Part shown: positions 34,125-43,382 of the stretch, piece by piece | How positions within the stretch are numbered: the first letter of the stretch is position 1 | Layout of the letters: each line of letters begins with the position of its first letter | Notes under the pieces: generated by a model | What the model was told of the DNA's origin: nothing | What the model saw: only the letters and a program-made list of their open reading frames with translations | Database searches by the model: none | Assembly (NCBI GenBank): GCA_044228685.1 | Contig: JBGAUL010000003.1 | Span: forward strand, 124,001-188,000 | DNA from: JBBATK01 sp044228685 | GTDB taxonomy: Bacteria > Bacteroidota > Ignavibacteria > Kapaibacteriales > NICIL-2 | Direction: 5' to 3' | Length of the DNA: 64,000 nt | Translations under genes and position numbers: made by a program

Positions 34125-35078
34125 ATGGCATCTCAGGAACACATTCGGTCAACAGAAATTAGGGTCGGTATTGTTGCAATTCTCGGCGTCATTATTCTCG
34201 TCATTGGGATTACTCTCGGACGTGGATGTAGCGTATCCACCAGTCTCAAAACCGTATCAATCCACTTCGCCAGCGCGAGCGGCATCGACAACACGGCACC
34301 TGTCTTGGTCAATGGTCTGCGTCGTGGGATGGTCAGCTCTGTTAAACCTGACACTTCAGGCGTACTCATTCAAGTCACAATGGAAGACGTCTCGGATCTT
34401 CGCGCCGATGCAACAGCTCGTCTGACAATTCTTGAACTTACCGGCGGAAAGAAAATTGAAATCTCAACCGGCAAAGCCGCAGAACATTGGAATGGCAGTG
34501 TGTTGCCTGGCAGCTCAGCTCCGGACTTTGGTGATTTGATGGTCTTTATCGGCGATATCTCCGGCGATGCGCGCAACTTGCTACGTCGTCTTGACACAAT
34601 CTCAACCTCTATCAACACACTCCTTGCAGACGGCACTTTTGTCACAGATGTGAAGCAAACCATGTCGCATGCACGCGTGACTGTTGAACAGCTTCAAACC
34701 ATCCTGCAAAACAATCGCGAGAATCTGCAGACCTCAATGGCAAACCTTCGCACGATTAGCGATGATATCAAGCGTATCGTCAAAGACAATGACGTGCCCG
34801 TTACAGACCTTATTCGCAAACTCAACAACGCCGCTACGAGCACACAGAGCATTCTGGTCAAAGCTGATTCAACCATCGAGCGCGTCGATCACCTCGTGCG
34901 TGATGTACATGAAGTCGTCAATGAAGTTCGTAAGGGCGATGGTGCGGTAGGCAAGTTGATCTACGACAAGAATCTCGCCATCAGATTGGACTCAACCTTA
35001 TCCAATCTTCAAATATTCATCGACCAAGTGGCGCACCACGGTGTTAACGTTAACGTGCGCTTGGGAACGCGTCCGTAG
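34125..35078 (+). CDS. MlaD-family (MCE domain) lipid transport protein
   Basis: The ATG at 34125 begins MASQEHIRSTEIRVGIVAIL; a TTG start at 34083 would overlap the ssb terminator. About 317 residues: one membrane anchor (GIVAILGVIILVIGITLGRG), the MCE domain (residues ~32-120, VSIHFASASGIDNTAPVLVNGLRRGMVSSV), then a long helical region (~150-280) and a Gly-Asp-Gly turn (RKGDGAVGKLIYD). MCE proteins form periplasmic rings or tubes that move phospholipids between membranes. The permease (MlaE) and ATPase (MlaF) genes are not nearby. Confidence 0.85.
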   Translation: MASQEHIRSTEIRVGIVAILGVIILVIGITLGRGCSVSTSLKTVSIHFASASGIDNTAPVLVNGLRRGMVSSVKPDTSGVLIQVTMEDVSDLRADATARLTILELTGGKKIEISTGKAAEHWNGSVLPGSSAPDFGDLMVFIGDISGDARNLLRRLDTISTSINTLLADGTFVTDVKQTMSHARVTVEQLQTILQNNRENLQTSMANLRTISDDIKRIVKDNDVPVTDLIRKLNNAATSTQSILVKADSTIERVDHLVRDVHEVVNEVRKGDGAVGKLIYDKNLAIRLDSTLSNLQIFIDQVAHHGVNVNVRLGTRP

Positions 35079-35198
35079 AGATAAATCGCGTTAATCAAAT
35101 CTCTAGTAAACAACCCTTCACTACTGTGGAACGCAAGGCTGCACGCACGCACCATGTTCGCATGTGATTTCGTGAGTTTGATACAATCGTAGAGCTTC

Positions 35199-36707
35199 CT
35201 AGTCTTCCGTCGAGAACTTATTCGCGTCGAGCTCGATAGGAATTGGGTACTTGCCTGTGAAGCAGGCTGTGCAATAGCCGACTCCCGGTTCTTGGGGGAC
35301 GGAGTCCATGAGACCTTCAACTGAGAGATAGTGAAGTGAATCGACGCCAAGCTCACGTCCGATCGACTCTTCGTCGGCGTGATGGTTGGCAATCAACTCG
35401 TCCTTACTTGGAAAGTCCATACCGTACTTGCACGGATGCGTAATTGGCGGCGATGTGATGCGCATATGAATTTCCGCCGGCTGGGCTTCGCGCATGAGTT
35501 TGACGAGGGCTTTGGAGGTGGTTCCGCGGACGATGGAGTCGTCGACCATGACGATCTTTCTGCCTTCAACAACGCCCTTCACGACATTAAACTTCGTCTT
35601 GACCTTAAACTCGCGCGTGTCTTGTCCGGGCGCGATGAATGTGCGACCCACATAGTGACTACGTATCAAGCCAATCTCATAATGCGTAGGGAAACCATTT
35701 TCTTTTTCATTCACGCGAGCATAGCCGAGGGTTGCGGTATTGCCGCTGTCGGGAACTGCTACGACTGCAACGTTCTTGTGTTCGTCGTTGCTAACCGGAC
35801 TTTCCAGAGCGAGGTTTTTACCAAGCTTGCGGCGCACTTTGTCAACGTTGTGTCCGAAGATTTTTGAATCCGGTCGCGAGAAGTAGATATACTCAAAAAT
35901 GCAATGACGCGACTCCTGCGTTTGCTCGTCTATAGTGTATGATCGTATTGTTCCGTTTGCTACCGTGTCGTTATCGATAACGACCAATTCATTGTGGTGC
36001 ACATCGCGCACATATTCAGCGCTGATGATATCCAAAGCACATGACTCACTGGCAACCACATAGGAGTAAGTACCATTTGGCTGCTGAAGACGACCAATGC
36101 ACAGCGGACGAATACCATAAGGATCACGTGCCGCGTACAGAGCATTGTCGGTCAACAGTACAACTGAATACGCACCACGTGCTGTTTGCAGAGCTTCGCG
36201 GATTTGTTCGAGTTGTTCGTTTTGACGACTACGAGCAATCAAGTGCAGAAACAACTCGCTATCGGTTGTGGTTTGGAAGATCGCGCCTTCTTCCTGCAAA
36301 GCAGAACGCAGAACGCGGGTATTTGTCAGATTTCCGTTGTGCGCCAATGCAAGGTTGCCACGACGATAGTTAATCGTAAATGGCTGGATATTGGCAATCG
36401 AGTTACGGCCGGTTGTGGAGTAGCGATTGTGACCAATGGCAGATTCGCCTTTGAGTTTCTTTGTGAGGATTTCGCTGTCGGAAAACACATCAAGGACAAG
36501 ACCTTCGCCCTTGTGAACAGCAAAGCGCTGTTTATCCTTCATCTCATCTCGAAAACTGCTCACAATTCCGGCTGCTTCTTGTCCGCGATGCTGTAAGGCA
36601 TGCAGAGCATAGTAGGCCATAACCGAGGCCTGTGGGTGATTGAAAATGCCGAAAACACCACAATTACACTGCGGTTTGTCGAGAGCTTCGAGTAAAGGAG
36701 ATATCAT
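35199..36707 (-). CDS. purF: Amidophosphoribosyltransferase
   Basis: A 502-residue enzyme of purine synthesis that converts PRPP and glutamine to phosphoribosylamine. The N-terminal Ntn glutaminase begins after a short propeptide at CGVFGIFNH (Cys16 as nucleophile). The PRPP motif VMVDDSIVRGTTSKALV is near residue 378. Four Cys that match the Fe-S ligands of the Bacillus-type enzyme are present (SRHCIFEY, HPCKYGMDFP, and GYCTACFTGKYP at the C-terminus), so an oxygen-labile [4Fe-4S] cluster is expected. It is a stand-alone gene, convergent with the MlaD-like gene. Confidence 0.96.
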   Translation of the reverse strand: MISPLLEALDKPQCNCGVFGIFNHPQASVMAYYALHALQHRGQEAAGIVSSFRDEMKDKQRFAVHKGEGLVLDVFSDSEILTKKLKGESAIGHNRYSTTGRNSIANIQPFTINYRRGNLALAHNGNLTNTRVLRSALQEEGAIFQTTTDSELFLHLIARSRQNEQLEQIREALQTARGAYSVVLLTDNALYAARDPYGIRPLCIGRLQQPNGTYSYVVASESCALDIISAEYVRDVHHNELVVIDNDTVANGTIRSYTIDEQTQESRHCIFEYIYFSRPDSKIFGHNVDKVRRKLGKNLALESPVSNDEHKNVAVVAVPDSGNTATLGYARVNEKENGFPTHYEIGLIRSHYVGRTFIAPGQDTREFKVKTKFNVVKGVVEGRKIVMVDDSIVRGTTSKALVKLMREAQPAEIHMRITSPPITHPCKYGMDFPSKDELIANHHADEESIGRELGVDSLHYLSVEGLMDSVPQEPGVGYCTACFTGKYPIPIELDANKFSTED

Positions 36708-36904
36708 GAAATTGTACGTAGCAACGGGTAGAGGAATTGCAATTTACGAGAGAAGCAGCGCCTGAGGAACTAACGATTATGCACAATGGGGATTGTAATG
36801 TGAGGAAGCGATGAATTGGGCAGAATTCAGGCTTTTTAGCTACCTGAAAAGCTAACTCTGACACTATCTGCTTCGGTCGGGCAGAGCGAGGCACCGCAAC
36901 GAGT

Positions 36905-36912
36905 TATATTTG
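36905..36912 (+). promoter_or_regulatory. Candidate -7 box of the esterase-like gene
   Basis: TATATTTG matches TAnnTTTG; it lies 32 bases upstream of the ATG at 36944. The upstream element is weak (TTCGG instead of TTG). Confidence 0.45.
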
Positions 36913-36943
36913 TAGTTCCTACAACGACTAACAATATCCTGTC

Positions 36944-37687
36944 ATGAGAAGAGAAATTCGTAGCTGGTGGAGTCCACGCCTTGATAAAAACATGGAAATC
37001 GTAGCATATGGCACCTATGGTTTTGCCCTTCTGCTCTTTCCAAGTGCCGCAGCCGACTATTTGGAGTATGAGCGTTTTTATCTCATTGCTTCACTCAAAC
37101 CCTTTATTGAAGCCGGCAAGATCAAAGTCTATTCGATCAACAGCATCAACAGCGAGAGCTGGCTCAATAGTCGCATGAAGTCTCGTGACAAAGCGATTCG
37201 TCATCAACAATACAACGGATACATCAGCGAAGAAGTCGTGCCTTTTATCTACAACGACTGCAACGGCGTTGTTCCAATCATTACCAGCGGTGTGTCGCTT
37301 GGCGCTTATCATGCAGCGAACAGCATGTTCCGTCGTCCGGACCTCTTCACCGGCACCATCGCAATGAGTGGTACCTACAACTTGAAAATGTACACCGGTA
37401 AGTACTGGGACGAGAATTGTTTTTACAATTCACCCGTTCATTACTTGCCAGGCTTGAATGACAACAATCATTTGCCATTGCTCCAAGCGAAGAAGCATAT
37501 TTACTTCATGACCGGACAAGGCAATTACGAACATCCGCAAAGCTCCATTGAGATGGGTCAACTGCTCGGTTCGAAGGGCATTCCCAACTACGTTGATATT
37601 TGGAGCAAGGATTACATGCACGACTGGCCAACCTGGCGCGACATGCTCCCAAATGCGCTGAATAAGTGGTTTGCAAATGGCATCTAA
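36944..37687 (+). CDS. Alpha/beta-hydrolase, esterase-D-like
   Basis: A 247-residue soluble protein with the nucleophile elbow TSGVSLGAYHAAN (GxSxG) near residue 114 and a C-terminal His in KDYMHDWPTW near residue 227. The overall order (FLLLFPSAAADYLEYERF, INSINSESWL, FTGTIAMSGTYNL) matches putative esterases of the esterase D/antigen 85 group. No signal peptide is seen. It is followed 45 bases later by the MqnA-like gene on the same strand. Substrate is unknown. Confidence 0.75.
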   Translation: MRREIRSWWSPRLDKNMEIVAYGTYGFALLLFPSAAADYLEYERFYLIASLKPFIEAGKIKVYSINSINSESWLNSRMKSRDKAIRHQQYNGYISEEVVPFIYNDCNGVVPIITSGVSLGAYHAANSMFRRPDLFTGTIAMSGTYNLKMYTGKYWDENCFYNSPVHYLPGLNDNNHLPLLQAKKHIYFMTGQGNYEHPQSSIEMGQLLGSKGIPNYVDIWSKDYMHDWPTWRDMLPNALNKWFANGI

Positions 37688-37732
37688 GTCCAGCTCCTGG
37701 TCTTCGTGCCGCAACTCGCTATTCAAACGCTC

Positions 37733-38527
37733 ATGAGAATTGCTATTCCCTCACATCCTTTTTTTGCGCCGTTGATTCAGCAGATCGACGAGGTTGCTGC
37801 GCGCGCCGGACATACTGTTCGTCGAGGTAGCGAGGACGAATGCGCGCGATGGATTCGAACCAATCAAGTTGACATGGCCTTGCTAAGTCCCTTGGGCTAC
37901 GGTCAAGGTGTCATCAACAGCGATTATCGAATCATCCCCAGCATGTTCTGTCTTTTGCGCGGATGGACGAATACTTGTCGCATCGTCTTCGCTCCAAACC
38001 GCGGCGACGTGCATTCCGTCGTCTCCTCAACCCCAACCGACTTCATCGTACAAGCAGCGCACATTGTCTTGGATGAGCAATACAGTATCGAGGTTCAGAT
38101 CGAAAGCGCAACCGGCACCACTTCATCTCTGCTGGAATCTCACGACGCGGTCATTAGTTGGGTCGATGATGCTGACATGCCAGCCGGACTCGACGTCTCA
38201 GAAGAATGGGATCTCGCCTTTGGCTACTCACTCCCCCTTGCTGTTTGGACTATCCGTTCAGAGTTCGCATTGGATGCCGGCGCTGATCAGGAAGCCTTTC
38301 GCGATAGTTTGATCGCACTAACCAAAGAAATTGCCGGTGGCGATATTCCGGCTTTGGCATTGATTCACGAAGATCTGCCAATTGCAGATACTGAGTCACG
38401 TCAAGGCGAGATTGATTTCGAATGGAACGACAGCAGTGAAGCGACTCTCGATCAAACGCTGCAGATGCTCTACTATCGTCAACTCTTACCTGAAATCCCG
38501 GCCGTCAAACTTCTCGGTCGCGACTAA
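37733..38527 (+). CDS. MqnA/MqnD-like protein (periplasmic-binding-protein fold)
   Basis: The ATG at 37733 gives 264 residues starting MRIAIPSHPFFAPLI. Features of the chorismate dehydratase MqnA family are NQVDMALLSPLGYGQ near residue 48, then DAVISWVDDA, and SEEWDLAFGYSLPLAVWTIR near 160-180. MqnA makes 3-enolpyruvyl-benzoate in the futalosine menaquinone pathway. Several positions differ from typical MqnA (for example the usual IGD is WVDD), and no other mqn gene is close, so a related binding protein is possible. It overlaps the 3' end of the convergent trans-sulfuration gene by four bases. Confidence 0.6.
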   Translation: MRIAIPSHPFFAPLIQQIDEVAARAGHTVRRGSEDECARWIRTNQVDMALLSPLGYGQGVINSDYRIIPSMFCLLRGWTNTCRIVFAPNRGDVHSVVSSTPTDFIVQAAHIVLDEQYSIEVQIESATGTTSSLLESHDAVISWVDDADMPAGLDVSEEWDLAFGYSLPLAVWTIRSEFALDAGADQEAFRDSLIALTKEIAGGDIPALALIHEDLPIADTESRQGEIDFEWNDSSEATLDQTLQMLYYRQLLPEIPAVKLLGRD

Positions 38528-39681
38528 TCTCGCACAACTTGCCGAATTGCCTGGTCGATATCCTCGATCAAATCTTCAACTGATTCCAAGCCAATACTCA
38601 AGCGCAGTAGATTTCCCGGTGTTAAGGAATCCGGTGGTTCGACGGAACGACGATGCTCGACTAAACTCTCGACACTTCCAAGACTGGTAGCGTGATGGAA
38701 GATCTTCATCGACGATGCAACTTTCTGCGCTTGCTCAGTCGTGCAGCGTAGTAGTATCGACAACATGCCGCCATACATACTCATCTGTCTTGATGCGATT
38801 TCGTGATAAGCATCCGACTTCAATCCGGGATAAAGGCACTTCTCTATCAAAGGATGCGTCGAACAATACTCGGCAATAGCCATGGCACTGCGCGAGGCTG
38901 CACGAATGCGCTGCGGCAATGTCTGCAAACCCCGCGTTGCAAGCCAACATTCAAATGGCGACGGAACCGCTCCACCAATGCGCTGTACTCGATGTATAGC
39001 CTCTGTTACAAGCGAATCTTCTTTAACCACAACCACGCCTAACAACACATCGCTGTGACCTCCGATGTACTTCGTTGCTGAGTGAACGATGATATCACAA
39101 CCTAATTGAAAGGGCTGTTGAAGAATTGGCGTTGCCCAAGTGTTATCACAAACAACGAGCAGTCCGGCTTCGTGAGCAATGGTGCTGATGCTCGAAAGAT
39201 CGGTGACTTTCAAAAGTGGATTCGACGGACTTTCACACCACAACAAACGCGTGTTGGATCGAATTGCAGTCTTGACCTCTTCGGACTTGGTCATGTCGAC
39301 CATCGACCACTCTATGCCGACCGACGACAGAATGTCGCTTAACTGCAAACGCAATCCGTAGTATGCATCATCAGGAATCAAGACATGATCCCCGCTCTTC
39401 AAGCTCTGCAAAACAGCCATACTTGCCGCTAAACCGGAGGCAAAGGCAAATGCTCTCGTGCCTCCTTCGAGCTGGGTCATGGCAGTTTCCAAGGCACGAC
39501 GATTTGGGTTATCGTACCGAGAGTACAGATACTCACCAATATTCCCCTCCGCATCCCTCTCAAAAGTCGTGCTTAGGTAAATAGGCATGCTCACCGCCCC
39601 GGCATTTGCATCGCGAAAGTCGGCAGCGTGCACTGCCGCAGTATCAATTCTAGCAGAATCCAACCCTGATTTTTCTTGCAT
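38524..39681 (-). CDS. Trans-sulfuration PLP enzyme (cystathionine gamma-synthase/lyase type)
   Basis: A 385-residue PLP enzyme of the Cys/Met metabolism family. The early Tyr/Arg motif YLYSRYDNPNRRALE is near residue 45, and the PLP Lys is in VHSATKYIGGHSDV near residue 200. It may be cystathionine gamma-synthase, cystathionine beta/gamma-lyase, or methionine gamma-lyase; these cannot be told apart by eye. It begins with ATG at 39681, divergent from the type I secretion operon across a 208-base region with a large inverted repeat. Confidence 0.9.
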   Translation of the reverse strand: MQEKSGLDSARIDTAAVHAADFRDANAGAVSMPIYLSTTFERDAEGNIGEYLYSRYDNPNRRALETAMTQLEGGTRAFAFASGLAASMAVLQSLKSGDHVLIPDDAYYGLRLQLSDILSSVGIEWSMVDMTKSEEVKTAIRSNTRLLWCESPSNPLLKVTDLSSISTIAHEAGLLVVCDNTWATPILQQPFQLGCDIIVHSATKYIGGHSDVLLGVVVVKEDSLVTEAIHRVQRIGGAVPSPFECWLATRGLQTLPQRIRAASRSAMAIAEYCSTHPLIEKCLYPGLKSDAYHEIASRQMSMYGGMLSILLRCTTEQAQKVASSMKIFHHATSLGSVESLVEHRRSVEPPDSLTPGNLLRLSIGLESVEDLIEDIDQAIRQVVRD

Positions 39682-39756
39682 AAGACATGAGTTAAAAATT
39701 GCTATAAGTTCTTACTAAATAACGATATAAGCGTCATTGCGATCCGTTGAGACTCA

Positions 39757-39801
39757 GAAAAATTCTAAATACGACAAAAATAGTCGTAAATAAAATTTTT
39801 C
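39757..39801. promoter_or_regulatory. Large imperfect inverted repeat in the divergent promoter region
   Basis: Left arm 39757-39775 and right arm 39783-39801 match at 16 of 19 positions: outer GAAAAATT/AATTTTTC and inner TACGAC/GTCGTA, with a seven-base centre. It lies 89 bases before the ATG of the ABC gene and 76 bases from the trans-sulfuration start. Likely an operator or a leader hairpin. Confidence 0.45.
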
Positions 39802-39889
39802 GGCTTTCGTTCTCTTGTCGGATACACTGAGTCCGCAGCTAACACAAAGTACAACGACCGGTGGGCTTTTAGCTAAAAATCGATCAAAT

Positions 39890-42094
39890 ATGATGACTCT
39901 TTCGACCCAGTTACGAAACAGTATTGAGGCAATTTTACATCGACTCGAGATAGAGGGTCAACTGCAATTGCTATCGATTCCTTCGGAATTTACCGGACGA
40001 AACGACGGTGAAATAGTTGATATCGTCGAGAAGATCTTAAGTGATCATGGCGTTATCGTCCATCGAAGTTCGCTCGACAAACTCGAAGTCTTAAGGGGAC
40101 GTGACAACTTCAATTGCGTTATCAAGCGCAACGGAGAGTTGTGGGAACTCGTGGGCAAATCGCAAGCGAATGGTATGATGGTTGTACAAGACTTCATCAG
40201 CTTGCGTCAGGAGCAAGTTCCAATTGAGGAACTACGCACTAAATCCAATACAGAAGTGATTGTGTTGTCGGTGCGGGGAGTTCTACATTCCTTTCTAAGC
40301 AACACGCATGAGCATCATGCCAGTAGCGAACACGACAACGCGCATGAACATCACCTCAAAGCATCCGAGCTACTTGCACGTTTGTGGGGATTGATCAAGC
40401 ATGAGAAACGCGACATCGCCGTAGTGGTCATTTACTCGATCATCATCGGTGCATTGTCTTTGGTTGTTCCATTGGCATCTCAATCTCTCGTGAATGCAGT
40501 CTCACTCGGCGTCTATAGCACGCAGCTTATTGTGCTCTGTGCCGGAGTTGGATTTGGACTTGTAGTACTGGGCATTTTTCAAGTCATGGAATTGACGGTC
40601 GTGGACACGCTGCGACGTCGCATTTTCATTCGCACTGCCTTTGATGTAGCTTTTACTCTGCCTCGTCTAACAACGCGTGCTTTGGATGGAGAGTATGCAC
40701 CGGAGTTGGTAAACCGTTTCTTTGATGTGACGACCATCACGAAGTCGCTTTCGAAATTCCTTCTCGATGGCGTCAGCGCTGCACTTGTTGCGCTCATGGG
40801 ATTGATTCTCTTGGGCATCTATCATCCCTTCTTCCTGCTGTTTGATGTTTTTCTGATTGCCTTCATTGTGGTGTTGGTTCTGCTCTTAGGTCGAGGCGGA
40901 CTGCGCACCTCCATCGCCGAGTCAAAGAAGAAATACGAAGTCGCACATTGGCTCGAGGAAATCGCACGCTGTCTGCCGGCATTCAAGCTTCACGCTGATC
41001 CACGATTCTCTTACGAACACCTTGATTCAATAGCCGCACAGTATGTCAATGCGCATCGCAAGCACTTTGCGGTGATTGCGCGACAAGTTGCCGGTTCATC
41101 CTTCTTCCGCTCTGTAGCAACTGTTGGAGTGTTGGGCATTGGCGGCATCTTGGTCATTGAGCGACAGCTTAGTCTGGGTCAACTAGTCGCTGCAGAGCTC
41201 GTCATCATCGCCTTGCTCAGCAGTCTCGAGAAGCTCATCACACAGTTCGAAGACTTTTACGATCTACTCACCGGTATCGACAAACTAGCTGCAATCACGG
41301 ATCGCGAGCGCGAGCGTAGCAATTCATTGCTGCCAATTGAACGAACAGATTCAATCGACCTTCAACTTCATTCGTGCTCCTTCAGTTATCCAAATGGCGA
41401 TAAAGTACTGCGCAATGTGAGTATGCACGTTGCACCGGGATCACGCTTGAGCATCATTGGCGAGAATGGTTCGGGTAAAACTACCTTGGCTGAATTGCTG
41501 GCGGGATTACACGAAGCTGATGCGGGTACAATTGAGGTCAATGGACTCGATATCCGACACAACACATTACTCTCGCTGCGTCGCGCGATTGCAATATTCA
41601 GTCGTGACAATCACGTCTTCAGCGGAACAGTCGAGCAGAACATCTGCATGGGCAGAGACATCTCGCTGAAACAACTTATGTGGGCTGTGGATGTAGCCGG
41701 TTTGCGTGATGACTTACGCGGACTGGATCACGGCTTACACTCACGCGTTGTTTCTGAAGGATCTAATCTCTCGCACAGTTTAATGCGACGCATCATGCTT
41801 GCGCGCTGTATTGTGGGGCAACCTGGACTACTCATCCTCGACGAAGGCTTCGACGGTATCGAACCGTCAATAAAGCAGCACATCGTTGATCGATTGTATT
41901 CAGATAAGCGATGGAGTATAATCGACATCTCGCACGATGAGGACTTGCTCAAGCGTGCAGATACGATCTATGCGTTGAGCGAAGGACAGATTGTTGAAGA
42001 AGATCAGTTGCGAGTTCTGGCGTCTCGTCCGCAATCAATGCTGCATCGACTCTTTCCAAAGCTTGTTCAAGACTTAGTTGAGAAAAAGGCATAA
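39890..42094 (+). CDS. Type I secretion-like ABC transporter with aberrant signature motif
   Basis: The ATG at 39890 (MMTLSTQLRN, 734 residues) is preferred to the TTG at 39815. Residues 1-135 form a non-catalytic N-terminal domain, then a His-rich linker (HEHHASSEHDNAHEHH), a six-helix membrane domain (~180-460), and the ATPase. Walker A IGENGSGKTTLAEL is normal. The signature reads NLSHSLMRRIML instead of LSGGQ, and after Walker B (LLILDE) the D-loop is GFDGIEP. The H-loop His is present. It is followed directly by HlyD- and TolC-like genes. The substrate is unknown. Confidence 0.85.
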   Translation: MMTLSTQLRNSIEAILHRLEIEGQLQLLSIPSEFTGRNDGEIVDIVEKILSDHGVIVHRSSLDKLEVLRGRDNFNCVIKRNGELWELVGKSQANGMMVVQDFISLRQEQVPIEELRTKSNTEVIVLSVRGVLHSFLSNTHEHHASSEHDNAHEHHLKASELLARLWGLIKHEKRDIAVVVIYSIIIGALSLVVPLASQSLVNAVSLGVYSTQLIVLCAGVGFGLVVLGIFQVMELTVVDTLRRRIFIRTAFDVAFTLPRLTTRALDGEYAPELVNRFFDVTTITKSLSKFLLDGVSAALVALMGLILLGIYHPFFLLFDVFLIAFIVVLVLLLGRGGLRTSIAESKKKYEVAHWLEEIARCLPAFKLHADPRFSYEHLDSIAAQYVNAHRKHFAVIARQVAGSSFFRSVATVGVLGIGGILVIERQLSLGQLVAAELVIIALLSSLEKLITQFEDFYDLLTGIDKLAAITDRERERSNSLLPIERTDSIDLQLHSCSFSYPNGDKVLRNVSMHVAPGSRLSIIGENGSGKTTLAELLAGLHEADAGTIEVNGLDIRHNTLLSLRRAIAIFSRDNHVFSGTVEQNICMGRDISLKQLMWAVDVAGLRDDLRGLDHGLHSRVVSEGSNLSHSLMRRIMLARCIVGQPGLLILDEGFDGIEPSIKQHIVDRLYSDKRWSIIDISHDEDLLKRADTIYALSEGQIVEEDQLRVLASRPQSMLHRLFPKLVQDLVEKKA

Positions 42095-42095
42095 C

Positions 42096-43382
42096 ATGGC
42101 ACAACATCAAACATCACATAGCGCATCAAAAGAACAAGCTTCGGATGCCAAGCACGAAACGCTGGTTCAATCCGGAAGCCTTTACTCCTTTAGTCTTGTT
42201 CGAACACCGAAGCTTGCACGATCACTCGCGACGGTTGCCATTGTCTTTGTGCTCATCGTGGTAGCATCACTGATCTGGGTGCCTTGGCAACAGACGGTAG
42301 CTGGTTCGGGCAGCGTAACATCCTTTGATCCATCGGCCCGTGCGCAAACGATCGAGTCGCCGATTAGCGGACGCATCGTTGCTTGGCGCATTCAGGAAGG
42401 CGCGATGGTTCGTCGCGGCGACACCCTGGCAATTCTCCAAGACATCAACGTCAATTTTATGGCGCCGGATTTTGTCGAGCGACTCGAGAGTTCTCGCGAC
42501 AACATCCTGCTTGCACAAGACGCTTCAATTGCAGCCGCACTCGAGCGCACCAAACAAGCCGTGCAGTCACTCGAAGCAAGTCGTGCATTCGATGCCACAC
42601 GCGCAGAACTTGGCGTTGCCCGCATTCGCTTTAATCGCACCAAGAACTTAGTTGATTCGGGCTTGGTATCGCAGCGAGATGTCGAATCTGCATATATCTC
42701 GTACACTAAATCGCTTAACGACAGCATTCGCACTGAGGCTGCATTACGATCAGCGCGACAGAACTTGGATGCTGTGAAGGCTGAGCAGGAGCGCGTTGAG
42801 AGACAAGCGAAAGCGACAATCGCAGACGCAGAGCTTAGACTAGGCAATGCTCAGAGTCGTCGAGACGCTAGCGCAATCATCTCGCCCATTAACGGTCAGG
42901 TGACGCGCATTGCCAAAGCAGGTCTTGGTCAAACAGTTAAAGAAGGCGATCGTCTCGCCGTCGTTGTACCTTTTACTTCCGACATCGCGGCCGAGATCTT
43001 TCTCTCGGGAATGGACGCTGCACTGGTTGATATCGGACGCGACGTCACGCTACAATTTGCAGGCTATCCGGCATTTCAATTTTCCGGATTCCCGCAGGTG
43101 AGTTCGGGAATATTCCGCGGACGAGTTGCTGCCATTGATGCAGTTGATGACGGAAAGGGTAAATACCGAGTATTGGTTGTGCCTGATACAACGCACGGCA
43201 ATTGGGCTGACAGAAGTTATCTGCGACAAGGATCAGCCGTTAGCGGATGGGTGTTGCTCAACTCCGTTCCCCTTGGCTACGAACTCTGGCGTCAGCTCAA
43301 CGGCTTCCCTCCGCAATTCCCGATTCGTCAGCATGAGTATCAGAAGGACCCCAAAGACAATTCTTCTTCAAAGGAAAAATGA
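42096..43382 (+). CDS. HlyD-family periplasmic adaptor
   Basis: The ATG at 42096 lies one base after the ABC stop, giving 428 residues. One membrane helix (residues ~47-70, TVAIVFVLIVVASLIWVPW) is followed by a lipoyl half (SPISGRIVAWRIQEGAMVRRGDTLAIL), a long coiled coil (~130-265, rich in Arg/Glu/Ala), the second lipoyl half (ISPINGQVTRIAKAGLGQTV), and a beta domain. This adaptor joins the inner-membrane ABC protein to the outer-membrane TolC channel. It overlaps the TolC gene by four bases. Confidence 0.9.
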   Translation: MAQHQTSHSASKEQASDAKHETLVQSGSLYSFSLVRTPKLARSLATVAIVFVLIVVASLIWVPWQQTVAGSGSVTSFDPSARAQTIESPISGRIVAWRIQEGAMVRRGDTLAILQDINVNFMAPDFVERLESSRDNILLAQDASIAAALERTKQAVQSLEASRAFDATRAELGVARIRFNRTKNLVDSGLVSQRDVESAYISYTKSLNDSIRTEAALRSARQNLDAVKAEQERVERQAKATIADAELRLGNAQSRRDASAIISPINGQVTRIAKAGLGQTVKEGDRLAVVVPFTSDIAAEIFLSGMDAALVDIGRDVTLQFAGYPAFQFSGFPQVSSGIFRGRVAAIDAVDDGKGKYRVLVVPDTTHGNWADRSYLRQGSAVSGWVLLNSVPLGYELWRQLNGFPPQFPIRQHEYQKDPKDNSSSKEK

